Source of the DNA: Terriglobia bacterium
GTDB lineage: Bacteria > Acidobacteriota > Terriglobia > UBA7540
Direction of reading: 5' to 3'
DNA length: 8,405 nt
Assembly: GCA_030040295.1 (NCBI GenBank)
Contig: JASHTZ010000471.1
Span: 1-8,405, forward strand
Shown: piece after piece, positions 1-5,802 of the stretch
How positions within the stretch are numbered: position 1 is the stretch's first letter
Layout of the letters: the number at the start of each line of letters is the position of its first letter
Notes under the pieces: model-generated
What the model was told of the DNA's origin: nothing
Database searches by the model: none
What the model saw: only the letters and a program-made list of their open reading frames with translations
Made by a program: the position numbers and the translations under genes

Positions 1-17
1 TAATCTAGGCTTCAGGC

Positions 18-839
18 ATGGATATTTACGAAGAAATCGTGCGGTTGCGAAAGGCGGGACGCAAGGGCGCGCTGGCCACCATCGTCGAGGTGCAGGGCTC
101 GATCCCCAGTCACGAGAGCTCCAAGATTTTGATTCGCGATGACGGCTCGATTGCGGGCACGGTGGGCGGCGGGTGTGTCGAGGCCGAGGTATGGTCCGTG
201 GCGCAGGAAGTGATACGCGAGGAGAAGCCGTGGCGACTGCACTTCAACCTGAACGCCAATCCGGAGTACGACAACGGCCTGATTTGCGGCGGTTCACTCG
301 ATATTTTCGTGGAGCCGATTCTGGCTACACCTACTGTCTTCATTCTGGGTGGCGGGCACGTGGGTTTGCACGTCGCCAAAGTCGCCAAAATTGCGGGTTT
401 TGAGGTGGTGGTGGCCGACGACCGCGAAGCCTTCGCCAACCGCGAGCGTTTTCCGGAGGCCTCCGAGACCTTCGCGGGACCGTGGGACGAAATCTTCCCG
501 AAACTCGAAATCAACGAGCACTCCTACCTGGTGCTGGTGACGCGTGGGCACAAAGGCGACCTGGATTGCCTGCGCTGGGCGGTGGGGACATCGCCGCGCT
601 ACCTGGGAATGATCGGCAGCCGGCGCAAGTTCATTGAGATCTGCAAGGTGCTGGAGCGCGAAGGCGTAGCCCCCGAGCAGATTGAGCGCGTACACTCACC
701 GATCGGACTCGATATCGGCGCGCTGACGCCGGAGGAAATCGCCGTGGCCGTCGTGGCCGAGATGATTTCGGTGCGCCGCAACGCCGCTCCCGGCGTGCCT
801 TCACTCGCCTGCAAGCCGAAAGCCCAGCACACCACATGA
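18..839 (+). CDS. xdhC: XdhC/CoxI family molybdoenzyme maturation protein
   Basis: 273 residues, full length for the family. XdhC-type proteins bind the molybdenum cofactor, assist its sulfuration and hand it to xanthine dehydrogenase or CO-dehydrogenase-like molybdenum hydroxylases in the cytoplasm. The N-terminal XdhC_CoxI domain (about 10-100) shows GSIPSHESSK (27-36), GTVGGGCVEAEV (47-58) and CGGSLDIFVEP (90-100). The C-terminal Rossmann-like XdhC_C domain (about 105-250) has the nucleotide-binding GGGHVG (111-116), TRGHKGD (175-181), YLGMIGSRRK (195-204) and HSPIGLDIGALTPEEIA (226-242), all characteristic. The ATG at 18 is the first possible start; AGG triplets lie just upstream at 7-9 and 14-16 but no strong ribosome site is seen. 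The next gene overlaps by four bases (ATGA), so the two are probably translated together. The client enzyme is not in the window. Family certain; choice between the names xdhC and coxI is not. Confidence 0.95.
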   Translation: MDIYEEIVRLRKAGRKGALATIVEVQGSIPSHESSKILIRDDGSIAGTVGGGCVEAEVWSVAQEVIREEKPWRLHFNLNANPEYDNGLICGGSLDIFVEPILATPTVFILGGGHVGLHVAKVAKIAGFEVVVADDREAFANRERFPEASETFAGPWDEIFPKLEINEHSYLVLVTRGHKGDLDCLRWAVGTSPRYLGMIGSRRKFIEICKVLEREGVAPEQIERVHSPIGLDIGALTPEEIAVAVVAEMISVRRNAAPGVPSLACKPKAQHTT

Positions 840-1435
840 TCGCCGGCCTGATTCTCGCCGCGGGTGAGTCCAGGCGCATGGGCAGTGACAAGGCTCTGCT
901 CGTCTACCGCGGCCGGACCTTCCTTGAAACCCTGATTGCCAACCTGCACGACGCCGGAATCGAAAGTGTGATCGTGGTGTTGGGCCATCACGGCGAAGCC
1001 ATTCGCACCGCGGTGGACCTCGCCCGTGTTCGGGTGGTGGAGAACCACGATTACCGGCAGGGGCAGACCTCATCACTGCAAGCCGGCCTGGCCGCGCTGG
1101 CAGGCGAATCGCCCGAGGCCGTTATCCTTTGTCTCGTCGATCACCCCGTCATCACTTCGGAAGTCTTCCGCACACTGACCGAGCATTTTGAGCGCGCCCG
1201 CCCCCCGGTTTTGATCCCCACGCATGAAGGCGAACACGGCCACCCCATCGTGATCAGCCAGGCGCTGTTTCCAGAACTGCTCGCGCTTCCCCTCGACGCC
1301 GCCGCCAATACGGTCATCCGCAAATATCGCGCCGCAACCGTGTTCGTGGAAATCGCCGACTCGGGAATCTTGATAGACGTGGACGACCCGGAAGCGTATA
1401 CGCGGCTGGTGGAGGAGAATAAGATTGTGGAGTAG
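836..1435 (+). CDS. mocA: MocA-like molybdenum cofactor nucleotidyltransferase
   Basis: 199 residues, normal for MobA/MocA-like NTP transferases. MocA-type enzymes transfer CMP from CTP to molybdopterin, making the dinucleotide cofactor of xanthine-oxidase-family enzymes; MobA does the GMP equivalent. Seen: the glycosyltransferase-A-like nucleotide-binding start LILAAGESRRMGSDKALL (5-22, with the G-x(4)-MG-x-x-K pattern), N70 in NHDYRQGQTSSLQAG (70-84), the metal-binding aspartate in LVDHP (100-104), HGHPIVIS (134-141) and the terminal IDVDDPEAY (180-188). HGHP and IDVDDPEDY-like endings are typical of the MocA branch. The start ATG at 836 lies inside the end of the xdhC gene, which is the usual pairing, and supports a role in cytosine-dinucleotide cofactor supply to a molybdenum hydroxylase. 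CTP rather than GTP preference is inferred from context and motif style, not shown. Confidence 0.9.
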   Translation: MIAGLILAAGESRRMGSDKALLVYRGRTFLETLIANLHDAGIESVIVVLGHHGEAIRTAVDLARVRVVENHDYRQGQTSSLQAGLAALAGESPEAVILCLVDHPVITSEVFRTLTEHFERARPPVLIPTHEGEHGHPIVISQALFPELLALPLDAAANTVIRKYRAATVFVEIADSGILIDVDDPEAYTRLVEENKIVE

Positions 1436-1463
1436 GGAGCGGCGCTACGGCACAAAGGCTGAC

Positions 1464-2018
1464 TCAGGCGGAGGCCGAAAGCCTATCGTTTTTACTCCGG
1501 TCGTATTCCCACACTGCTAAATCGGTTTCTTGTGCGGACCACCCCAGTTCCTGGGCGAGCTTCCTGATTTCGCCCAAATAGCGAAGGTAGGCGGGAATAT
1601 CAAATCCCCTTCGCACTTCACCAAAAATTGCCCTCCATCCACGAAAATCGACGACACAATACTTCTGCGGGTCGGTCAGAGCAAGTATCGCCGAGGCGAC
1701 GGGCACACCCACTCCATAAAGAGAGGTCAGAGCACTTAGACGAAGCCGCGCTTCCAGTTCCCAATCACTCTCAAAGATTGACAACGCTGCCTGCGTAACG
1801 GTTTGGAATGCTTCGTCAGTGTTTCTCCTCAGATGACCTTTTACTCGTTTGTATTGGTTACGGAGCTTCCATCTGAAGATCGGGTCAAGATCGTTCCAGG
1901 TAAGAAAAAGCGGCTGACGGGACTCGCGAAGACCCTGAATCCCCCTTTTTAGCTGTTCAGTCTCAGCATAATCCACCCCAGCGGCCCTTAGATTTCGGAT
2001 TCGATTCACCTGGAACAT
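1464..2018 (-). CDS. Hypothetical protein with helix-hairpin-helix-like segment
   Basis: 184 residues, no signal peptide or membrane segment; probably cytoplasmic. I do not recognise a named family. The N-terminal half (1-95) is charged and helical, with WNDLDPIFRWKLRNQYKRVK at 41-60. The segment LYGVGVPVASAIL (100-112) resembles the hairpin of helix-hairpin-helix DNA-binding domains as in HhH-GPD glycosylases, and is followed by KYCVVDFRGWRAIFG (119-133), where D124 sits roughly where HhH-GPD enzymes carry their catalytic aspartate. A DNA-binding or nucleic-acid role is therefore possible but is inference. The start is well supported: a GGAGGT Shine-Dalgarno (2026-2031, read on the - strand) lies about 7 bases before the ATG at 2018. 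The gene stands alone, converges on the mocA gene with only 28 bases between stops, and its non-coding upstream side is AT-rich, which may indicate acquisition. Confidence 0.8.
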   Translation of the reverse strand: MFQVNRIRNLRAAGVDYAETEQLKRGIQGLRESRQPLFLTWNDLDPIFRWKLRNQYKRVKGHLRRNTDEAFQTVTQAALSIFESDWELEARLRLSALTSLYGVGVPVASAILALTDPQKYCVVDFRGWRAIFGEVRRGFDIPAYLRYLGEIRKLAQELGWSAQETDLAVWEYDRSKNDRLSASA

Positions 2019-2025
2019 AAGTTGG

Positions 2026-2031
2026 ACCTCC
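2026..2031 (-). promoter_or_regulatory. Strong ribosome binding site (GGAGGT)
   Basis: On the - strand the sequence GGAGGT lies seven bases before the ATG at 2018, a near-perfect Shine-Dalgarno. It fixes the start of the HhH-like orphan gene and argues that this orphan is translated. An AT-rich stretch further upstream (about 2055-2066, TAATATAT on the - strand) could contain a -10 element, but I found no convincing -35 partner. Confidence 0.7.
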
Positions 2032-2189
2032 TATCCGCTGATTCTTCGTCCGAGATATATTAACATTTACCCATAAACTATTAGCTGCTGCCTTAAAATT
2101 CCTGCCTTCTGCCTTGCGCCCGCTACCCCCTTCGAAAGCTGCCCGCCGGAGTGCGTCTTTTTGCCGCCCGGCTTCGTATTGCCATTAGA

Positions 2190-2315
2190 ATGGAAAACAG
2201 CCTTTGTCTTTTCGTGGACTCGATGGAACAGCGGACACGCGAAATCGCGCGGGGGCTGCGGCAGCGCGATCCTGAACTATGCACCGATACCCATTATGGC
2301 CAGCTATGCAAATAA
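2190..2315 (+). pseudogene. Truncated sigma-70-family (ECF-like) gene remnant
   Basis: A 41-codon frame starting at ATG 2190 (or the internal ATG at 2223, residue 12) and ending at TAA 2313-2315. Its residues 12-30 read MEQRTREIARGLRQRDPEL, which closely resembles the N-terminal lead-in to region 2 of ECF sigma factors in Acidobacteria (there continuing as something like LLDRLIEQYQxRLxRYL). After residue 30 the similarity stops and the frame runs into CTDTHYGQLCK and a stop, so region 2 and region 4 are missing. No ribosome binding site is obvious before 2190. I read this as the 5' scar of a decayed or truncated regulatory gene rather than a working protein. The resemblance is from memory of family sequences; an alternative is a chance short frame. 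Confidence 0.45.
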
Positions 2316-2372
2316 CGGACCCAACGGATCAGTTCGCAGGCAGGGACATCCAAATTCTTGCGAAATGATGCT

Positions 2373-4487
2373 CTAGGGCGTCAAGGAAATGCGCAGAGGT
2401 GTGACTGATTCCTGGCGGATCCATACGATCAGGTCCTTGCCGTCGAACTCTTGAACATACCCGCGGCGAAAGTCTTTTCCCCAGCTTACCGGTTTCCCGT
2501 TGATCTTCATGTGTGCCTCGCTCTCTCCCCACTTTTTGATCAGAATGGCAGGGTTGACGAGCGGGGAGGCATCGCTGGCCTCGAAGGTCATCTCCAGCGC
2601 CGCTGGCTTTGCAGGATTCCTGGGTGCGACCACGAAATCGCGATGCACAGGATCGTACCCTTCGCTCTCAAACGCATCGCCCTCAACCAGAATCTGCGGT
2701 GGGGATAGCCATGATTTAGCCAGCGGGACGAGTTCGGCTGCGGACTTCATCGTAAGCCCGTCCATCAGGATCTTTGTAACCGAATTGTCTGTGGTGTTGT
2801 AGGCATCCCAGAAAATATGCGAAAGCGAGGAGTGCGACGCCCGGTCCGGCGCCACGCAAATTCTGCCGCTGGAGGCAATCTGTGAAACCGGCCAATGGTT
2901 CCAGCAGCCGAACGAATAGTAGGATTTTGGATAGCTGAAGATTTTGAAGGTAGTATGGGTCGGCGAAACGATCTCAAAAGGCTTCCAGTTCGATTTTAGA
3001 TTTACCCACTGGATATTTGCATTTTCAGGTTTGTCGATGGGCGGAGGCAGGTGAAGGTCCCCGTAAACACCCGGCGCCTTCGCTCCCCACGTATAAGTGG
3101 CCGTTTCCCCTTTCATGTTGCCGATCGTCAAGGCATCCAAATTGATGTCATCATCCGGCCGGTGGCCGGGCGGGTTAATGACGATGGTTTCCTGCCACTC
3201 GTACGTGACCGAAGGGTCCGTAGGATGCAGGACTTGTTCCCGGATCGCCACTCCGTCGGGATAAATCGTCCAGTACTCGTCCGCCCAGTCGAACCAGCCT
3301 GTCAAGGGGTCCGTTTGCGAGCCCAGATAGTGCTCAACCTCCGAAAGCGCATACCGCCAGTGGACAATCGCCCTCGCCTCGCTGCTTTCCAGGACGCTCA
3401 CGTGCGAATATCGAACTTGCTTGTCCGACATGGGCTCACAATCGCCGCCGTCCGGGCATCCTTTCGCCGGGGCTTCCAGAAACTCGTCAGTGAACCACGT
3501 GCCATTTTCAGTAACCCAGGAAGGGATGTAGCTGGTTCCCTGCCAGAAAACCAGCCGGATGGGTGAATCGTCGAAACGCACCACCACGTCGGAGTCCGGT
3601 CCGACTCGGCGCGGGCTGTCCCACGCATCTTCATATTTGAGCGTGCAGTAGTAGGCGCCGAAGGGACCAAGGCCGGGAGGACCCGAGGGGAGAACTGGCC
3701 AAGGCAGAACTTCGCCTGTTGGCGCGTGCGCCGAAGCGTACACATTCTGGATCTCGCTTGCGCTCAGGCTTCGATCGTAGAGGGCCACCTCGTCCAAAAT
3801 TCCATCGACTGAGTACCAAACGGGGTACCAGGGTGAGGCCGTGATCGAAGGGAACGGAGGCAACGGGGCTCGAACGCGGCCGATGACCAAATCCATCATG
3901 TCAGCCGGAAGCAGCGGGCCCCGCGCGGCTAACCGGCCGACCTCATTCCCATCGATGTAGATTGCCAGGCCTTGTTCCTCGTCATAGACGCCGGCGACGT
4001 GGGCCCACTTCTTCAGGGGAATCTGCGCGGTTGAGGTGAGCGAGTACCAAATTCCGTTAACGTCAGCCTGAAGACCCAAATGCCCCAGAGCATCCACACC
4101 TAAGAAGTAACCCGCCTGCTGATCTTTCTCCTGATCAACAATCGGAACCCAATTCCAGGGGTAGACATTTAGCGCGATCCAGGCCGTTATCGAGAATGAA
4201 TGGTGTAACTTCGGACTCTTTTCCGCTTTCCGAACAAGGCTCGTGGTGTATCCATCAAAACGGAGGGCTTGTCCCGAGACTCCCGGCACATATTTGTAGA
4301 AGCCCTCAATTTTGTCCTCGACGCCGCTCACCGTATCTTGAATTGATGCCCCGGACGAATTGTCGAACGACCACCGCGCCACTGGACCCGACTGCTGCGC
4401 GACGAGTTGGCAAGGAGAAAAAAGGATTAGGAGAGAAACCAGAGCCACCGTCGCTCTGGCTACTCGACCCGTAAAATTATCTTTCAT
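2373..4487 (-). CDS. Secreted LamG-domain protein with unknown C-terminal region
   Basis: 704 residues from the preferred ATG at 4487 (GAGAAG about 5 bases before it), which puts a signal peptide at the very start: KDNFTGRVARAT, a hydrophobic core VALVSLLILF and a probable cleavage near LVAQ|QS. An ATG at 4538 would add 17 residues in front of the signal and has no clear ribosome site. In the 721-residue numbering, residues 51-270 form a LamG/concanavalin-A-like jelly roll: GPVARWSFDN, GQALRFDG, SFSITAWI, KKWAHVAGVYD, AIYIDGNEVG, IDG/LDEVALYDRSLSASEI. Such domains bind carbohydrate or protein ligands. Residues 285-721 are aromatic-rich and of unknown function: FGAYYCTLKYEDAWD (293-307), VVVRFDDSPIRLVFWQGTSY (318-337), CPDGGDC (361-367, possible disulfide), CWNHWPVSQIASSGR (545-559) and a beta-rich end. 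No catalytic motif I can name; carbohydrate binding or processing outside the cytoplasm is a guess from the LamG part. No partner gene is adjacent in operon spacing. Confidence 0.88.
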   Translation of the reverse strand: MKDNFTGRVARATVALVSLLILFSPCQLVAQQSGPVARWSFDNSSGASIQDTVSGVEDKIEGFYKYVPGVSGQALRFDGYTTSLVRKAEKSPKLHHSFSITAWIALNVYPWNWVPIVDQEKDQQAGYFLGVDALGHLGLQADVNGIWYSLTSTAQIPLKKWAHVAGVYDEEQGLAIYIDGNEVGRLAARGPLLPADMMDLVIGRVRAPLPPFPSITASPWYPVWYSVDGILDEVALYDRSLSASEIQNVYASAHAPTGEVLPWPVLPSGPPGLGPFGAYYCTLKYEDAWDSPRRVGPDSDVVVRFDDSPIRLVFWQGTSYIPSWVTENGTWFTDEFLEAPAKGCPDGGDCEPMSDKQVRYSHVSVLESSEARAIVHWRYALSEVEHYLGSQTDPLTGWFDWADEYWTIYPDGVAIREQVLHPTDPSVTYEWQETIVINPPGHRPDDDINLDALTIGNMKGETATYTWGAKAPGVYGDLHLPPPIDKPENANIQWVNLKSNWKPFEIVSPTHTTFKIFSYPKSYYSFGCWNHWPVSQIASSGRICVAPDRASHSSLSHIFWDAYNTTDNSVTKILMDGLTMKSAAELVPLAKSWLSPPQILVEGDAFESEGYDPVHRDFVVAPRNPAKPAALEMTFEASDASPLVNPAILIKKWGESEAHMKINGKPVSWGKDFRRGYVQEFDGKDLIVWIRQESVTPLRISLTP

Positions 4488-4574
4488 TGTGCTTCTCGCA
4501 ATTGCGAAGAAGTGCGGGAGGTACCCATGAACATCCATGGCGGGTATAGCCTGCTTCGCTCAGCCCTGTCAAGT

Positions 4575-4607
4575 TGTTTCGAAGCAGTTTCGAAAGAGTT
4601 TCAAAAC
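4575..4607. repeat. Three tandem 11-bp repeats, possible operator
   Basis: Three consecutive 11-base units: TGTTTCGAAGC, AGTTTCGAAAG, AGTTTCAAAAC. All share GTTTC-AA, and the first two carry the palindromic core TTCGAA. The array lies 88-120 bases upstream of the preferred LamG start, and its 11-base period places each unit on about the same face of the helix, which would suit cooperative binding of a regulator. Function is inference; the repeat itself is plain in the sequence. Confidence 0.5.
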
Positions 4608-4771
4608 CATGTTCGAGAATGCAATGGATTTCGTTGCTCCCTTTCTTTTCCCCCTTTTGTAACTTGGAATTCTCCCTGAACATCAAAAGAAATGCCAAGG
4701 TATCAGCGGTTTGGGCAGTGCTTTGCGGATCTTCAGGTTTGGGGTAGGTTCGCAAGGACGCAACAGGTCAG

Positions 4772-4785
4772 TTGAGAATTGAGAA
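4772..4785. repeat. Short tandem repeat TTGAGAA x2
   Basis: Two adjacent copies of TTGAGAA followed by a decayed TTAGATA. It is similar in style to the AATTTTGAAT repeat near 8140-8163 and may be a piece of a dispersed intergenic repeat family. No function is evident. Confidence 0.4.
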
Positions 4786-4879
4786 TTAGATAGCTCGCTT
4801 TATGGATTCAGTAACTTACCCGAGTTCTTCGATTGTGTGTGGCACCCACTGTGGCCCCTTTTTGCAACGGCCTTGAAGT

Positions 4880-5167
4880 TTACGCAGTCGAAGACCTTTC
4901 GAAAACTGCTGCGCACCCGAAGCACCACTGCCACTTATGGTCTGCCGAATTCTGGTTGGACCACGTGTGGTACACTCTCCGCAGAAGGGTCTCCTCAAGG
5001 CGTTTGATCTGCTTGTCCAAGGGAGAGTTTCCCTTCTCGCAGATCAACAGACCAGCATAGCCGCCTATCATGTCAGGGCCGGCGGGCTTCTTGATTTTGA
5101 ACAAGTCGGCGGCCACATCAGCCACCGAACAGCTTTCGTCGAGAATCTTGAGTTCAATGACCGCCAC
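4880..5167 (-). CDS. Small hypothetical protein with C-terminal CxxC
   Basis: 95 residues, family not recognised. The frame has coding-like third-position GC and a sensible protein composition, unlike the overlapping frames. It begins with GTG at 5167; an in-frame TGA lies three codons upstream, so the start cannot be much earlier, and AAGAAGAG about 9 bases upstream could serve as a ribosome site. The chain reads AVIELKILDESCSVADVAAD near the N-terminus, then GPDMIGGYAGLLICEKGNS (about 31-49), a charged helix DKQIKRLEETLLRRV, and ends with WQWCFGCAAVFE, containing a CxxC. The earlier ICEK-G would complete a four-cysteine zinc ribbon only if the glycine were cysteine, so a degenerate zinc ribbon is possible. 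It is divergent from the molybdopterin-fold gene at 5229, with about 60 bases between. Alternatively a decayed gene fragment. Confidence 0.5.
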   Translation of the reverse strand: MAVIELKILDESCSVADVAADLFKIKKPAGPDMIGGYAGLLICEKGNSPLDKQIKRLEETLLRRVYHTWSNQNSADHKWQWCFGCAAVFERSSTA

Positions 5168-5207
5168 TGGAAATCACTCTTCTTGCCAAACGGCGTCGGC
5201 CAGCTTT

Positions 5208-5212
5208 AGGAG
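5208..5212 (+). promoter_or_regulatory. AGGAG motif before the molybdopterin-fold gene
   Basis: AGGAG is a good Shine-Dalgarno core but sits 16 bases before the ATG at 5229, further than usual. The ATG at 5225, better spaced, runs into a stop after six codons. The internal ATG at 5250 has AGGG at 5243-5246 immediately in front. The start of this gene is therefore uncertain by seven codons; neither choice changes the mature exported protein. Confidence 0.35.
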
Positions 5213-5228
5213 TTGTCATTGCCCATGA

Positions 5229-5741
5229 ATGGTGCTAGGTTTTAGGGCTATGGGGGCATGCACTCTACTCTTTCTGGCGCTCCATGTCGCCGCGCCGCCC
5301 GCCCAAATTTCATCAGGCGTAGTCCTGCGCGTAAGCGGGGCCGTAACCCAACCCTTAAACCTGACGCTTCAGGATTTGGCCGCCATGCCACGCACCAAGG
5401 TTACGGCGAGCGCGCATGGCACAACCGGGACGTTCGAAGGAGTGACCCTTACCGAAATTTTGCAGAAAGCTGGCGCTACGATGGGCGGGCAATTGCGCGG
5501 AAAGGCCATGGCGACCTATGTCCTGGTGACCGCCAAAGACGGTTATCGCGTCATTTTTGCGCTGCCTGAACTCGATCCCGATTTTTCCGACGCCTCGCAG
5601 CGCATCATCCTTGCGGACACGGTTGACGGCAAGCCCCTGCCGGACCCGCAAGGCCCACTGCGCATTGTGGTTCCACAGGAAAAGAAACCGGCGCGATGGA
5701 TTCGCATGGTGGAAAGCATCGAGGTGGTGAAGGTTCCCTGA
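5229..5741 (+). CDS. Exported molybdopterin-binding-fold protein (Oxidored_molyb)
   Basis: 170 residues. Residues 8-26 (MGACTLLFLALHVAAPPAQ) look like a signal peptide, so the protein is probably periplasmic or secreted. The rest (about 31-168) is a stand-alone sulfite-oxidase-type molybdopterin-binding domain: VVLRVSGAVTQPLNLTLQDL (31-50), FEGVTLTEILQKAG (69-82), YVLVTAKDGYRVIFALPELD (97-116), ILADTVDGKPLPDPQGPLRI (127-146), and the closing VVPQEKKPARWIRMVESIEV (147-166). Full sulfite oxidase/YedY enzymes bind molybdenum through a cysteine in this fold; here the only cysteine is C11 in the signal peptide, so the mature protein cannot provide that ligand. It is more likely a cofactor- or ligand-binding protein than a redox enzyme. 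A stem-loop covers its stop codon and the next gene starts 61 bases later. Family call is firm, function open. Confidence 0.88.
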   Translation: MVLGFRAMGACTLLFLALHVAAPPAQISSGVVLRVSGAVTQPLNLTLQDLAAMPRTKVTASAHGTTGTFEGVTLTEILQKAGATMGGQLRGKAMATYVLVTAKDGYRVIFALPELDPDFSDASQRIILADTVDGKPLPDPQGPLRIVVPQEKKPARWIRMVESIEVVKVP

Positions 5742-5758
5742 GCTGAGGACGGCTCAGG
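5737..5758 (+). terminator. Hairpin spanning the stop codon, possible weak terminator
   Basis: Perfect 7-base inverted repeat CCTGAGC / GCTCAGG with an 8-base loop. The left arm includes the TGA stop (5739-5741) of the molybdopterin-fold gene. The sequence after it (ACAATTGATTTGGTTTGG) is only moderately T-rich, so it may act as a weak terminator or an mRNA-end stabiliser between this gene and the amidotransferase. Confidence 0.4.
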
Positions 5759-5802
5759 ACAATTGATTTGGTTTGGCCCGTGCGCAAGCAGAGAGGGGTT
5801 AG

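Larger units (their letters stand above)
2019..2372. other. Intergenic gap with sigma-factor remnant
   Basis: A 354-base stretch between two leftward genes. Its right half holds a short reading frame at 2190-2315 that resembles the beginning of a sigma-70-family gene (listed separately). The part next to 2019 is the 5' region of the HhH-like gene, AT-rich around 2050-2100. Positions 2100-2190 show only a CTGCCTT-type short direct repeat (2102-2115) and GC-rich sequence without a clear reading frame. I see no transposase, no inverted-repeat ends and no RNA gene here. Confidence 0.5.
4488..4879. other. Intergenic region upstream of the LamG gene
   Basis: About 390 bases without a gene I can support. 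It contains the 5' region of the LamG gene, a three-copy 11-bp repeat (4575-4607), a purine/pyrimidine-biased stretch (about 4638-4668) and a small TTGAGAA tandem repeat (4772-4785). A - strand frame spanning 4477-4755 exists but has non-coding-like composition and overlaps the LamG gene start, so I do not call it. No terminator hairpin with a T-run was clear. Confidence 0.5.

Noticed and set aside
1456..1484. Hairpin AGGCT/AGCCT followed by a T-run as terminator for the mocA gene
   Set aside because: Only a 5-base stem with a 19-base loop, ending inside the 3' end of the convergent gene; too weak to call.
2161..2376. 71-codon + strand frame over the sigma-remnant region
   Set aside because: It uses a TTG start and a different frame from the sigma-like peptide; its translation shows no similarity and it runs into the LamG gene end.
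3051..3566. 171-codon + strand frame opposite the LamG gene
   Set aside because: It lies wholly inside the opposite strand of a gene with a signal peptide and recognisable domain, and its own translation is arginine/valine-rich without motifs; a shadow frame.
4477..4755. 92-codon - strand frame overlapping the LamG gene start
   Set aside because: Composition is not coding-like, the translation is low-information, and it would overlap the signal-peptide region in another frame.
5019..5036. Inverted repeat AAGGGA / TCCCTT
   Set aside because: It lies within a probable coding frame and has no T-run or regulatory context; likely chance.
4937..5209. 90-codon + strand frame opposite the small hypothetical gene
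   Set aside because: The - strand frame has better start context and more protein-like composition; I cannot fully exclude this one.
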